Notes: generated by a model from the letters alone, not told the origin. 64,000 nt of DNA from Siphonodentalium dalli (GCA_032622095.1 CP136064.1:115430004-115494003); one strand, 5' to 3'. Counted from the stretch's first letter, positions 1 through 15,000 are shown. Program-made: numbers and translations.

Positions 1-49
1 CTCCAAGAGCTCAGGCAAAATGAGGACTTCATGAAAACACTTGAGAAAG
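1..49 (+). CDS. Host gene exon (partial, left edge of window)
   Basis: The frame reads LQELRQNEDFMKTLEK and stops at a donor AAAG|GTATCA. The exon ends in phase 1. Its left boundary is outside the window. The Leu/Glu spacing suggests an amphipathic helix or the end of a coiled coil, which is inference from 16 residues only. Confidence 0.6.
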
Positions 50-3000
50 GTATCAATGGCATAAATATATTTCATGTTTAACTAGTCCATGAAATCAGCA
101 ACCAATGAGATATTTGTTGCTGAATCTGTTGACAAGTATGCCAGATATGCTAAAAATAAACGACTAAATCCTGAAAAATTACCCATAATTTGATTATTTA
201 GGGCATTACTGTATATTGCACATAAACTGTAATTTTCCTATTTGGAGCTAATAAGTTGAACAAACAGCCTGGCTGTTTTCTGAACAAACAAAATTAATGG
301 TACATGTACATCCCTAGAAATAAATCACTGGCAATCAAGTAACTACCCAGAAGTATTCAGTTGTCATATTATGAGTTTGCTTTTAGACCGCCTAGATGCA
401 GCTGCGTTTGAACCAACGCCAGTGCCTGAAGTTGAACCTGAACCTGAACCTGAACCAGAACCGGAACCAGTGGTGTTTAAAGATACAGAAATCAAGCCTG
501 TTCCCACCGTCTCACCAGTCCTGTTCGATGATGATTCACCTACCCTTGGTAAAATCTCGTTCTAGTTTTATCACATCAATTTAACCCTTTCTTTACTAAA
601 TGGATTCTCCCGCTAAGTTATAAAAGTATAGATTAGAAAGGTCAATTATTCTTCTGGAGGGGGTGTTCAGAAAATGTGAGCAGACAACAGGCAAACGAAA
701 ATATAATACAAGGGCAGAAGGATTTCTAATAATTGGTGGGAAATGTTGAACTTATTATGTGAACATTTCCTAAGGGATTTACTCGTCAATGAGTATCTAG
801 TAAAGAATTGGTTAAAATAGAACGTAATACACAATGTTATATGGACATTTTATTCGCATGTTCACAACACCTTATTACCAAGGCTAGGCCATACAATTAG
901 CTATATAAACCCTTCTATGATTCTCAAATTGCATGTCTATAAGAATTGTCCATGGGAATGGAAAGAGAATATAGCACCATTGAAAGCGCTTAATTATACT
1001 TCGGTTACAGCTAATAAAATAATAGCCTATACAATACCTTACATAGGGTTGGATGTGTAAAATTATAAAGTAACATTCTGTATAGATGGTATGAGCTCTG
1101 ATCACATTGAAATTCTGGCATAAGAGAATATTGAAAATGAGACTAGTTACTGTCATTAGTAATTGTTGAGAAAGATATCATTCCATGGTAGTTTCTTTGT
1201 TAAAGGAGATCATGTTTGTACCGTAAGTAAAAGGTATGCATCATATAAAGCAACTTTGTCCAGCAGTAGATAACCTCTGTAGCTCTAATAAAAAATGGCA
1301 CAGTGTTAATAGCCCTGTTAAATAGCATCGACTATCGACTGAGCCAAGGCAAATTTCAGAATCTGTTGATGTTTTTTGTCTTAGTGTTGAATGCCAAGGA
1401 CTACTGAGATAACAATGACTACACATGTGTAGTCATTGTTTTTTCAGTAAGTCCTTGGCATTTAACAATGAATTGTTGCTGTCTGCATACTTCCACAGTG
1501 CGACACTAAGACAAAACCACTATCTTGATAATCAGCAAATTTAAGCCAGAACCAACCAAGGTCTGCCATGATTATGGGGCCATGTTCTAATTGTAAACTG
1601 AAGTTATACATGTATGTGTAGGGCATGCGACTAAGTGGATCCTGGTCTTTTTAAATGAGGAAACATTTATGGCCTAGGCATTTTTAGCTCAACTTACTTT
1701 GTAAGTTTGAGCTATTGCCATGGTTTGGTGTCCGTCGTCCGTGTCAGGGTTGGGGTAATCGTAATCAGTAATCGTAATCAAAGTAATCGATTACAAAATT
1801 TGGAGTAATCATCTGTAATCAGTAATCATGACATTTCTTGATTACAAGTAATCGTAATCGATTACTTTCAAATGTAACTGTAATCATGATTACATTTTGA
1901 TTACTTTTTGATTACTTTTACTAAAATATCCATATGGATGGCTATTGGATACTCATAGTCTCATACTTTGGTAATGTGGAGTGTGCAACGATACATACAA
2001 CATATTGGAAAGTTAGTACAATTTTGTCACTTATTATGTTAGTGGTACAGTGTGTATGTACATTCTGGCAGTGGACACAGATAACAACACACAAATGTTG
2101 AATACAGCATGAATGGCAATAAACTTGTGATTTGAGTGGGTAGTTCCGGCCGCAGACCGGGTAAGATGTCCGGAACTCATTGGGCAATTCCCTTCACCCT
2201 TCTAAACTTATGATACAGACAATGAAATGTTCTAATATGAATAAATAGGCAAGGATTAAATTGAATTGGGACTGCTGTAGACAATGGATGTAGGGTCACA
2301 CTGGTACAATAGGGCTAATTAACTGAACAAAGCAGGTGTGATGTACACAGGTAGACCTAATTAGCTGGTTTGTCATTTACTGCACTCATGGAGTTAAGCA
2401 GCATTTAATCCTCATCAGGATTAACAACGGGTGATCATCAAACAAATCTTAGTGTTATCTTCATTGTGTTGGGTATTGAATCTAACAGAACATGAAAATA
2501 ATTTATAAATGTTTCTGGTGATATTTTCATAAATATTATGCGCTAGTTTGAATCCATGTAAGAAAATTAAAAATATAATAAAATATATTTACATAAATAA
2601 ATACACATAAAACATAATGTAACCAATAAGTTGATGCAAAACTTCATGTTGAAACGTTTCCAATACATGTAAATGTAAAAAGTTTATATGTTTATTGCTT
2701 GCTTCTTTCTATTGTTTCAGTCGTTTCTTGTTTCCATGTTATGCAGTGATGTCTATATGCAATCAAATTTGATGTGTTAAGTTGAATTATTTCATTATTT
2801 ATTCCTATGCGATCAAAATGGTTGGAAACTAACACTTGTAATCAGATGTAATCAAAAAGTAATCGATTACATTTGCTAAAGTAATTGTAATCGTAATCGA
2901 TTACATTGGAAAATATGTAATCAGTAATCATAATCGTAATCATGTAAATCAAAAGTTACGTGCGCTCGCGCAACAGTATGGCGATCAGACAGATTCGTAC

Positions 3001-6000
3001 GTTGGTGTCACTCTACTCCGTTTCACTCCATGACGTCACCAAAAACGACGTAAAACATCGTGGCGTTCTGACATTTTTACTGTGCCGTGTTTTTGCTATG
3101 TTTATTTTATGTGTTGTTTTAGATTATTTGTTTGTCGCCGATATCGCCATTTGTCGGGATTCCCTGTTTCTATATTTAAAACTGGCATGCTCGTAGTGAG
3201 CCTCGATTTCGATTTTTTTCTCCCAGGTCAAAATACGTCAGAATTATGACAAAAATAGATCGACCTACATTTTCTCCATCAGAACTCTACATCAAAGAGT
3301 CTATAGACTCCTTCGGGACCTACATAGACTCCTTCATTTGGGTATTTTTACTTATAATTGGGAAGTTTTATCATTTTTGGTTCGTGCGAAGACCTCTTTT
3401 TATCGTGCGGGAAAAGAGAGACATTCAAAACGCGATTTCGTAATTCGACGCAATAGGCTGAATAGCCTAACCTTCAGCCGAGTTCTGGGTCAAATACGAC
3501 GAATGACGTAACACAAAACAAAACGCATTTGTTGACACAAACACCGTTTGAAGAGTTTATTATTACATAAAATGATCGTTATTGATTAATTATTGATTAA
3601 TTATTGATATTTATTGTTGCATATTGGCTGCTATCAATATTTACACAAATGGTATTAATTATTTCTTATAATTGCTCCTTTGGTCAACTTTTACTATCGG
3701 AAAATGAAAATGAAAATGAAAATATGCCGCTGAAAAAAATGTAATCGATTTTAAAGGTACGGTTGGCCTTGGCGGTGGGTATCCTGTGAAAATATTTCCA
3801 ACCGTCAAAAACCGCCACAAACAGAAAGAACATCAAAATGTAGACAGACTTTGTCCGTATACAAATAAGAAATATCGCATAAACAGTATGTTATTGTCAT
3901 ATGGTTGACCATTATTATGTAAACAAAAGCATAAAAAGTTACTTTTCTGGTGTTTGTTTATAACATAAAGAGCGTTCTTTGTGGGTGAATTCCTGATATG
4001 GAACTAATAAAGAGCGTTTATGCCATTTGTGTGTGATTAGCCAGTAGCATTGTGCTGTCTTCTGTAACACAATCAGGCTCTTGCTTAGATAAAATATAGT
4101 AGGTCTTCATGATAACATGCTGTTTACGCGATGGTATATATGAACGAAACTGTATGCGTTTTACTGTTTTTTCTGTTTACGGTGATTGGAACAAATATGA
4201 ATATTTTCGACAACTAAGGCCTCACGTGCCTTTAAAGTCTCATCCTTTCGGCAACATGGAATTGGTTTAATTACTTAAATGATTAATATAGTAATTTGCC
4301 TTTTATCTGTGATAAAATGAGAAATGGTAATTGTCTTTTTTTGCTAACATTAAATTAAATTAAATAAATTAAGTAAAATACAGTGAAATTATTTTTTTAA
4401 TTATTTTTTATTACATTTTTGCGCACGTTGGCATCTCTCTGAGTGCATTCTAGTTGTAATCGTAATCGATTACATTGGCATGTAATCACCCCAACCCTGG
4501 TGCGTGTGTCAGTCAACAATTTACTTTGGCGCGGGCTACAGGTCGTACCTTTGGTCTAATCTTTATGAAATTTGTCATGAATGTTGACATTGACATGTAG
4601 ATGGGAACGAGTCATTTTGGGGTCATTCGGTCAAAAAACATGGCCGCTGGCAGCCATCTTGGATTTCAAAATTCAATCCATTGGCTCGGGCTACAGGTCG
4701 TACTGTTTGTCTGATCATCATGAAATTTGTCATGGATCTTAATATTGACATGTAGATGGGAACGAGTGATTTTGGGGTTGTTCGGCCAAAAAACATGGCG
4801 GCCAGCAGCCATCTTGGATTTTACTCTTTGCATGACTAAATTCTTTGGCGCGGGCTACAGGTCGTACCTTTGGTCTGATCTTTATGAAATTTGTCATTAA
4901 TGTTGACATTGACATGTAGATGGGAACGAGTCATTTTGGGATCATTCGGTCAAAAAACATGGCCGCTGATGGCCATCTTGGATTTCAAAATTCTATCCAT
5001 TGACGCGGGCTACAGGTCGTACTGTTCGTCTGATCATCATGAAATTTGTCATGGATGTTAATATTGACATGTAGATGGGAACGAGTGATTTTGGGGTCAT
5101 TCGGCCAAAAACATGGCCACCAGCAGCCATCTTGGATTTTACTCTTTGCATGACTAAATCCTTTGGCGCGGGCTACAGGTCGTAGCTTTGGTCGGAACTT
5201 CATGAAATTTGTCATGGATGTTAGCAATGACATGTAGATGGGAACGAATCATTTTGGGGTCGTTCGGCCAAAAAACATGGCCGCCAGCAGCCATCTTGGA
5301 TTTTACTCTTTGCATGATTAAATCCTTTGGCGGGGGCTACAGGTCGTACCTTTGGTCTGATCTTTATGAAATTTTTCACGAATGTTGACATTGACATGTA
5401 GTTGGGAATGAGTCATTTTGGGGTCATTTGGCCAAAAAACATGGCCACTGGCGGCCATCTTGGATTTCAAAATTCAATCCAATGGCCCGGGCCGCAGGTC
5501 GTACTGTTCGTCTGATCATCATGAAATTTGTCGTGGCTGTTAATATTGACATGTAGATGGGAACGAAGTGATTATGGGGTCGTTTGGCCAAAAAACATGG
5601 CCGCCAGCAGCCATCTTGGATTTTACTCTTTGCATGATTAAATCCTTTGGTGCGGGCTACAGGTCGTACTTTGGTCTAATCTTCATGAAATTTGTCATGG
5701 ATGTTAATATTGACATGTAGATGGGAACGAGTCACTTTGCGGTCATTCGGCCAAAAATCATGGCCGCCAGCAGCCATCTTGGATTTTATTCTTTGCATGA
5801 CTAAATCCTTTGGTGCGGGCTACAGGTCGTAGCTTTGGTCAGATCTTCATGAGATTAGTCATAGATGTTAACAATGACATGTAGAAGGGAACGAGTCATT
5901 TTGGGGTCATTTGGCCCAAAAACATGGCCGCTGGTGGCCATCTTGGATTTCAAAATTCTATCCATTGGCGCGGGCTACAGGTCGTACTGTTCGTCTGATT

Positions 6001-9000
6001 ATCATGAAATTTGTCATGGATGTTAATATTGACATGTAGATGGGAACGAGTGATTTTGGGGTCATTCGGCCAAAAACATGGCCACCAGCAGTCATCTTGG
6101 ATTTTACTCTTTGCATGACTAAATCCTTTGGCGCGGGCTACAGGTCGTAGCTTTGGTCGGAACTTCATGAAATTTGTCATGGATGTTAACAATGACATGT
6201 AGATGGGAACGAATCATTTTGGGATCATTCGGTCAAAAAACATGGCCGCTGGTGGCCATCTTGGATTTCAAAATTCTGTCCATTGGCGCGGGCTACAGGT
6301 CGTACTGTTCGTCTGATCATCATGAAATTTGTCATGGATGTTAATATTGACATGTAGATGGGAACGAGTGATTTTGGGGTCATTCGGCCAAAAACATGGC
6401 CACCAGCAGCCATCTTGGATTTTACTCTTTGCATGACTAAATCCTTTGGCGCGGGCTACAGGTCGTAGCTTTGGTCGGAACTTCATAAAATTTGTCATGG
6501 ATGTTAACAATGACATGTAGATGGGAACGAATCATTTTGGGGTCGTTCGGCCAAAAAACATGGCCGCCAGCAGCCATCTTGGATTTTACTCTTTGCATGA
6601 CTAAATCCTTTGGTGCGGGCTACAGGTCGTAGCTTTGGTCAGATCTTCATGAGATTAGTCATAGATGTTAACAATGACATGTAGAAGGGAACGAGTCATT
6701 TTGGGGTCATTTGGCCCAAAAACATGACTGCTGGTGGCCATCTTGGATTTCAAAATTAATCCATTGGTGTGCAGAATACAGGTCGTACTATTCGTCTGAT
6801 CATCATGCAATTTGTCCTGGATGTTAATATTGACATGTAGATGGGAACGAGTCATTTTGGGGTTGTTCAGACAAAAAACATGGCCGCCAGCAGGCATCTT
6901 GGATTTTACTCTATAAATGACTAAATCCTACAGGTCGTAGCGTTGATCGGATCTTCATGAAATTTGTCATGGATGTTAACAATGACATGTAGATGGGATT
7001 TGTAAAGGCTGTTGACATTGACATGTAGATGGGGAACGAGTCATTTTGGGATCATTCGGTCAAAAAACATGGCCGCTGGTGGCCATCTTGGATTTCAAAA
7101 TTCTGTCCATTGGCGCGGGCTACAGGTCGTACTGTTCGTTTGATCATCATGAAATTTGTCATGGATGTTAATATTGACATGTAGATGGGAACGAGTGATT
7201 TTGGGGTCATTCGGCCCAAAACATGGCCACCAGCAGCCATCTTGGATTGTACTCTTTGCATGACTAAATCCTTTGGCGCGGGCTACAGGTCGTAGCTTTG
7301 GTCGGAACTTCATGAAATTTGTCATGGATGTTAACAATGACATGTAGATGGGAACGAATCATTTTGGGGTCGTTCGGCCAAAAAACATGGCCGCCAGCAG
7401 CCATCTTGGATTTTACTCTTTGCATGACTAAATCCTTTGGCGCGGGCTACAGGTGGTACCTTTGGTCTGATCTTTATGAAATTTTTCACGAATGTTGACA
7501 TTGACATGTAGATGGGAATGAGTCATTTTGGGGTCATTCGGCCAAAAAACATGGCCACTGGTGGCCATCTTGGATTTCAAAATTCAATCCATTGGCCCGG
7601 GCTGTAGGTCGTACTGTTCGTCTGATCATCATGAAATTTGTCGTGGATGTTAATATTGACATGTAGATGGGAACGAAGTGATTTTGGGGTCGTTCGGCCA
7701 AAACACATGGCCGCCAGCAGCCATCTTGGATTTTACTCTTTGCATGATTAAATCCTTTGGTGCGGGCTACAGGTCGTATCTTTGGTCTAATCTTCATGAA
7801 ATTTGTCATGGATGTTAATATTGACATGTAGATGGGAACGAGTCACTTTGCGGTCATTCGGCCAAATATCATGGCTGCCAGCAGCCATCTTGGATTTTAT
7901 TCTTTGCATGACTAAATCCTTTGGTGCGGGCTACAGGTCGTAGCTTTGGTCAGATCTTCATGAGATTAGTCATAGATGTTAACAATGACATGTAGAAGGG
8001 AACGAGTCATTTTGGGGTCATTTGGCCCAAAAACATGGCCGCTGGTGGCCATCTTGGATGTCAAAATTAATCCATTGGTGCGGAATACAGGTCGTACTAT
8101 TCGTCTGATCATCATGAAATTTGTCCTGGATGTTAATATTGACATGTAGATGGGAACGAGTGATTTTGGGGTTGTTCAGACAAAAAACATGGCCGCTAGC
8201 AGGCATCTTGGATTTTAATCTATACATGACTAAATCCTTTGGCGCGGGCTACAGGTCGTAGCGTTGATCGGATCTTCATGAAATTTGTCATGGATGTTAA
8301 CAATGACATGTAGATGGGATTTGTAAAGGCTGTTGACATTGACATGCAGATGGGGAACGAGTCATTTTGGGGTCGTTTGGCTGAGAAACATGGCCGCCAG
8401 CAGCCATATTGGATTTCACTCTTTGCATGATTAAATCTTTTGGCACAGGCTACAGGTCGTACCTTTGGTCAGATCATTATGAGATTTGTAAAGGCTGTAG
8501 ATGGGAACAAGTCATTTTGGGGTAATTCGGAAAAAAACATGACTGCCAGTGGCCATTTTATAATTTACTCTTTGCATCACTAAATCCTTTGGCACACCAT
8601 AATCACCACATCCCTGATTCGATCATTATGAAACCTGTCATGAATGTTGCTATTGACATGTACATCTTGTCTTACTTAGACATTTCAATTATAGCTCCTT
8701 TCATATTCCTCCATTTATTGTAAACCATTAAATTATTCCCCTACCTAAGTTGAGCTACAGTGTCATTGACACTTTCATTTTTAGCCTAGGCATTTTTTGG
8801 CTAATTAACAGGACTGGTGTTAAATAAAGTAATTATTTTGGGGTAAACGAAACCAACTAATATATTTGTTGGTGCCAGAATGTAAAGAGGAAGTTATAAC
8901 CTTGCAGTATTCTATTGTGTTGGGGCCTTGGTGGCTCAGTCCGTTAGGGGTACAACTTCAAGCCGTCTCGCCTGCAAGTGCTGACGATGAGGGTTCAAAT

Positions 9001-12000
9001 GCACACGTTTCCATCATGGACTTTGTCACTTGAAATCGTTGTCTGGTCAGCTATTGAAATCACTGTTAGATTAGCCATAAGTCTGTGGATTTCCTCCACC
9101 ACCAAAACTGGCAATGTTGTGATATGGCCTTAGTTGCTGAAAACGACATTTATCCTCAATCAATCAATCATCTTATTGTGTTACAGAAGGCTATGGTGAA
9201 GATCGCCAGCAAACGCTAGAGGCATTCCCGTTCAGTAAGCCATTACCACCGTGTAAGAATGCAGAAGATGCTGAATTCTGTCGTCAGTTGACTCGTATGG
9301 GCAAAGGTAATCTCTCTCAGATATATAAAGACTTTATCAATGATATATAATATAATCACGTTATTGTCGTTTGAAAATACACATTTTCATCAAGCTAATT
9401 TATCAATTTTGAATTCCTTATCATACATCATATATATGGGTATATAGGAATGAGCACATGGTTTCAATTGAAAATTTGAGGATTAAGATATTTATAATCA
9501 TGGGTAGCATCCACAAAAAAAATCTACTCATGGGAAAATTCAGGATCCCAGACGGTGTCCAAAATGGCTATTGGTATTGGAATATGTTGGATTCTGCATT
9601 AAATGCTTGAATTAATGCCAAATTCATAAAAATTTAATATGCACAAACAATGCTTAGTCGTAATCCATATCTGTATAATGTTTGTCAAAAAATTATCGCC
9701 AACATGGACAAAATGGAATGAAATTTACATTTTGTCCAAAATTGAATAGCTAGTTCTATAAGAGTGAGCAAACGCTTGAATTATGCAAGGAAGAATGGTT
9801 ACAGAGTATAATAGAAATGTTTGATCAGAGGTGTACGATTTATCTCTAATGTATCGTACGAGAGAGCAAGCGAAAGCAGGGTCTCGTGCAACAGTTAAAT
9901 CTGGTCTTTTGGGTGCCCATAAATGGTAAAGTAATGCAGTTTTATCTGTACTGTTTTTATCTTGAATCATGTGATATATATGTGATTAAACACTTAAATG
10001 GGATTTAGTAGGGATATTGATTATGTGACCTTTTCTAGAAGCAGAAATATATATACTCAGAGTAGTCTCACGAATGTGACCATCATTTATTTTGATACCT
10101 ACAGCATCAAACCTTTCAAAACTCATGCTATAAAACAGTATGATGGACAGTCATATAGTACTGAGTCAAATTTGTAGATCCTGTTGTCCATGTCTCAAAA
10201 TCGTCATCATAATTGCCTGCGATCAAGTGATGAAACACAAATATTTTGATTTGATCAGAAGAATGCATGGTGGTATATCATAAATGCAATTTATCAAAAC
10301 AGAAAGGACTACCATAGGCTATCTTCAATAAATTCCAAACTTTACCACAATTGGCAAAAATACTCTGTGGCAGAGAATGTGTTTATATCTGGAAATTATA
10401 TTTGATTGTATTTACCAATGCCACATATACGCGAAACTTACTATGTTTTCTGCAACTGCATCACCACAGTTACCCCTTTGCCCTAATGTTATGCATAGCT
10501 GCTGCACAAATACCAACATTGCGTGAATGCTCAATGTTGAAATAACATCTTTAAACGATGATCACCTGATATTTAGCACGAGTATGTGGGTAATATTGGT
10601 AAGATATTTTCAAACAAACAGATACTGAAAACAAATAGTGCATTACGTTGTAGCATATTCCAGTTGTAAAGTGGCGAGTGAAGTAATTTGAAAAAAATTG
10701 TCTACTAAGAAACTGGTTTGGTAGTAGCATGAAAATTTAGTCTTGCATAAACTCTACGATATACTGTCTCTTTGATCTGGTGAGATGCGATGCTAAAATA
10801 TTCAGGGATGGATCCAGGGATTTTTTGGGGACACCTATTTTCAGGCCATGATATGCCAAAGGCATATCCCGAGGGCCATAGGCCCGAGCGGTGGTGGGTA
10901 CGGGAGGGGGTGTCCCCCTCCCGGTAGAAGGGGGTCCTTGAAATGTTTTGAAAATCCAATGTATTGAGAGCGAATCTGGGCCTCTCTGACTGAGTCACCA
11001 TTTTTAATTTTACTGAGAGGTAAATTTGATTAGTTTCTCAAGAGTAACTGTGAATTTTGTTATGTTATGATTGGAAATGTTCATAGTTTATGGTCTGATA
11101 TCATTTGGTTCAATAGGTATTCCTGAACCCTGAAATTATGAAACTTTCATAAAAGGCACACCATACATTATACAAATGATTGGGGAATTGTCAATCAGAT
11201 TGAGTCTTACATGTAGTTATAAAAAAAAATCTGAAGGATGAATAACCATTAACATTTATTGTTATCCTTCATCCCATTTTCCTCTCTTCTGATTAGCTGA
11301 GAGTGCGTCACATGGCGGGCGATAAATCACCATATTACCCTCGAGGGTAACATTGTCTCAGTTATTGACCGCTCAGCTGTTACCAGCAAACATAGAACTA
11401 CGAAGAACTCACCACGCAGAGATTCTCTGACAGCTCTCTGATAATTTCGAAAAACACTGTTTTTATAAACCGCACTGTTTCATAACAACCGCGAACTGTG
11501 GTGTTTGCTAATTTGCATAATTGTGTGTTTTTTATTTGCTATAAATGGTGTTATCACAGACACATATATGTTATAAGGTGTAATATTCCTATTGGACCTT
11601 TTTATATCAATAATAAAGACCGTGGGACAAATAGATAAACCTTATTATGCAGTTGGTATTTGCTGCAGACAATTGCACATACGATGTGCATCGTTACAAC
11701 TACGTTTATGTGCTTGATCAAATAGCCACTCTTTGCTGTTTATCAATTGACTATTTCTTTTCTTCAATACATTCCTCAGACTTCAGAGAATACCTGTATG
11801 TTGCGTAACAATCTGTGACATATGTCAAATTCTTTTTGCACCACTACAACGTGTTAGTTTCACATTTTAGCAATCTGGAAATGAACACGTCTGTCGGCGT
11901 CTTCACGGCCATTAAAATTTGAAACGAAACCGAACATTTCGCTGCATGGCTACTCAACTTCGAAATTGCTTTGCTCCTCTTTCCGTGAACCGATTTCCAC

Positions 12001-15000
12001 CATGCAACCAGCAAACTGACCGGAGAATAGCTGCGCGAATGACGGGTCTGTTAATTGATCCAGATTATGAATGTTTTATTTTCTAAATAGCGATGATTCC
12101 AACATAAAATTAACTTTTCGAACTGGATTAAAGAATATAGGCGCGCATTTATGCCTGCTATTAAGGAGGTTCGTGTGTACTCCTTTGTCAGATAACAAAA
12201 CAGTTATCACCCTTGTTTTCGTGAGACACGGGGATTTGTCGCCGCTCTCGACCTGGAATGTCACCCTCGGGCCTGGCGGCCCTCGGGTGACATTCCAGGT
12301 CTCGAGCGGGCGACAAATCCCCGTGTCTCACTCAATCGCTGGCGATAACTGTATAATATCATTAGTAAACGTACCCATATGGTAAGTAGTAAAACATTTT
12401 TGTTGTAAAAACAGTTTTCTCCAATTAGTAATTCATCTTTATTAATTTCAAAATGACCGCCATTATAACCTTGAAGTAAACAAAGTTAGATAACCGTATA
12501 AAACGTATAATTGATTTCGTTCACTTCTTCTATTAGTCTTAGTCTATATTCTCCGAAATGGCTAACCTCAATAAACGTATGTAAGTGTCAAAACAAACAT
12601 ATTCAAATTGTGGGTTCTATCTGAACGGATATTTCAATTACAAACATGTTGTGATAATAATTAGCACCTGCTTTTCTTCGGTTTCGTCGAAGAAAAATGA
12701 CTACACACGCGGCGATCTGATTGTCTTTTCATGGTCGATCAGTTTCGGTTCGGTTTATGCTTTAGTGTTCCACTTTTTAACGATACCGGGATCCCGAGTG
12801 ACCTCCCTTACAATGCCTCGAAAATTGGCAACACAATTAACCGCTAAAACGATTAAGTTTAATTGAAAATTTAGCGCATTCTGACAGCAATTTTAATTAA
12901 AATAACTATCAAAAGAAAGATTCACTTATTTATCCATTAAAATAGATAGTTGGGTAGTGTATTTTATGATTTTGTAAAGTTAGTTTTTTGTTTTATTCTG
13001 TAAAAAAAAAAAAAAAATAATAGTCGTCTAGAGTTTGGGGCGCCCGGGAGTTTGGGTGCCCAAACCCGTTAACGGTATCGAAAGGTCCCTGGATCCATCC
13101 CTGAATATATTGCATATATGAGTGTTTCTTTATAGTATAAGAAGCATTGCGACATATGTGTATTATTTATTATCATGGAGAGTGTTGAAAATTCCAAAAA
13201 TGTAACTAGTATTTTACCGCAAGGGTACGCACTTCAGTTTCTGCATTACATTCAATAATTAATCATCATGCCGAATGAAACTACCATGCACTGTGTGGCG
13301 AAACATAACTTTTTGTGTTGCATACCCAAAATTATTATTTTTAGCCCGACAGTTGGATGTTGTATAAGTAGAAAACCCAAACTTTAAAGAAGTAAATCAT
13401 TTGGGGGGTTTCACTTGTCTTGCATTGACCAATAAATCATTTAGAAGGATCTGTTTTAATAAAATGTATACCTCTAAAGATATTTAACAACAGACTTATA
13501 TTACCAATACGTATTTTTGCTCCTATGTGATTATCCAATATATTGCTTTAATTGTGGATTTGCGGCCATTTTGACAGCCATTTCATGGCCATGATTGTAT
13601 TATTTTCTGTCCGTGTCACTCTATTCGGTCCCATGCTCTTAATTTAACACAAACTGCTATAACAGTGTAATTCCAATGCCACAATATATCGTATTATGAC
13701 TTATTTTGAGAACTGGTGTAATATAGACAACCATGTTGGATACAATCTTGAACAACAAAGTTTCTCCACAGCGGATTTTTGCAGATTTTGGATATGTTGT
13801 TCTGATGCTTTGATCCCCAAATTCAGCTTTGATGACCACACTAAATGATAAACAGGAAACATTTTACTCCACTTCTTGGTTGTGAAATGAAAATGCCATG
13901 TTATCATCAGGGCATTGAATTTGATGTGCACTATAGTGCTTGCTCACGTAAGGTGTGGGCAAATTTTAAAACCCTGTGCTATTATATGCACACAAGTAAT
14001 ATTAAGCACATGTAACTTAATATTTTGCGAGTACTGCATATATACACTGAAAAGGGATAATTCGGTCAACCATCCACCATGTTCAAGGTATTGTGTGCAA
14101 CAGTGTGAATGGTTCTCAAAGCGTACTACACATAGTGGTAACTTCAAAGTAATATAAAACTGACATCAGGGAATTTGCACGTGCTGCTCAGGTGAGTGGC
14201 TTCATTGATTTTGCATCAGTTGGAACTGGCCTCCCCATTTGAAGACATTCATTCCAGTAATAACCATATGATCATATCGATAATATGCCAATAAGACATA
14301 CATGCAGGCCTAAAAATATGGTGCTGGACATTTGCAGAATGAGGCCCCCAGAGGGTGAATTTAGTGACATACAAGTAATCGATCACTGTTTGTTAGATTC
14401 GAATCAAAATTGAATTGAAGCAGAAATTTTAGATTTACAGACCCTACACTGAAGTTTCATCATACGGTATATTGAGAGTATAGGTTGATTATGCATCATG
14501 AAAATATGCTTGATTTTGCAGCTTCCAAGAAACAATTTGTTTCAATCGCCAAGAAATTCTTCTCTCGGAAAAAGAAAAGATCCTCAAAGCATATGTAAGT
14601 AATTTGCACTACATGTTTAGATAGGTACGTACAGTAATGGCCTTAATAATCGACTCCTTAACCACAGAATTATGGGTAACTTTTCAGGATTTAGTCGGAA
14701 ATATGGCTTGTTGCCATTCATCGGAAAGCTCTCACTGAGAGCTTTCCGATGAATGGCAACAACCCATATTTACGACTAAATCATGAAAAGTTACCCATAA
14801 TTCTCCTATGGTTAAGGAGTCAATTATTTAGGGCTTTACTATATTTGTTGTTTCCATTTGAATCTCATAAATTAACCAGCTAAGAGCAAACTACTGAGCC
14901 TCTCACAGTCTGTAACTAAAAAAATAAGAACTCCACGACTAAAGATATAATGCTTTGTTTGATAAGGTTCCTTAAATTTCTGTTACTTTTTATTTTATTC

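Larger units (their letters stand above)
1682..8781 (+). mobile_element. Pearl/HINE-like non-autonomous rolling-circle element, copy A
   Basis: The head TTTTAGCTCAACTTACTTTG and tail CCTAAGTTGAGCTACAG form a short inverted repeat. The tail continues into a small hairpin (AGTGTCATTGACACT) and TTCATTTT. The core is about 25 tandem units of ~160 bp. This matches non-autonomous Helentron-associated elements (HINE, the molluscan 'pearl' type): subterminal inverted repeat, tandem core, 3' hairpin and insertion in T-runs. A 2.75-kb hAT-like element is nested at 1745-4499. The flanks share GCCTAGGCATTTTT on both sides, so a target duplication cannot be excluded for this copy. Assignment to Helentrons is inferred from structure; no replicase is present. 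Confidence 0.65.

Noticed and set aside
371-565. 64-codon ORF starting MSLLLDRLD
   Set aside because: The ATG precedes a splice acceptor and the ORF reads through a donor. The frame is an internal exon of the host gene, not a small gene.
4985-8227. Repeated minus-strand ORFs with near-identical 69-97-residue proteins
   Set aside because: They recur because the DNA is a tandem repeat, change frame between units and occur in the same way in copies B and C. No sign of selection on protein.
4520-8620. CRISPR-like array
   Set aside because: Units of ~160 bp with no short constant repeat/variable spacer pattern, in a eukaryotic intron.
12071-12385. 104-codon ORF
   Set aside because: It runs through a near-perfect inverted repeat, which forces mirrored open frames on both strands.
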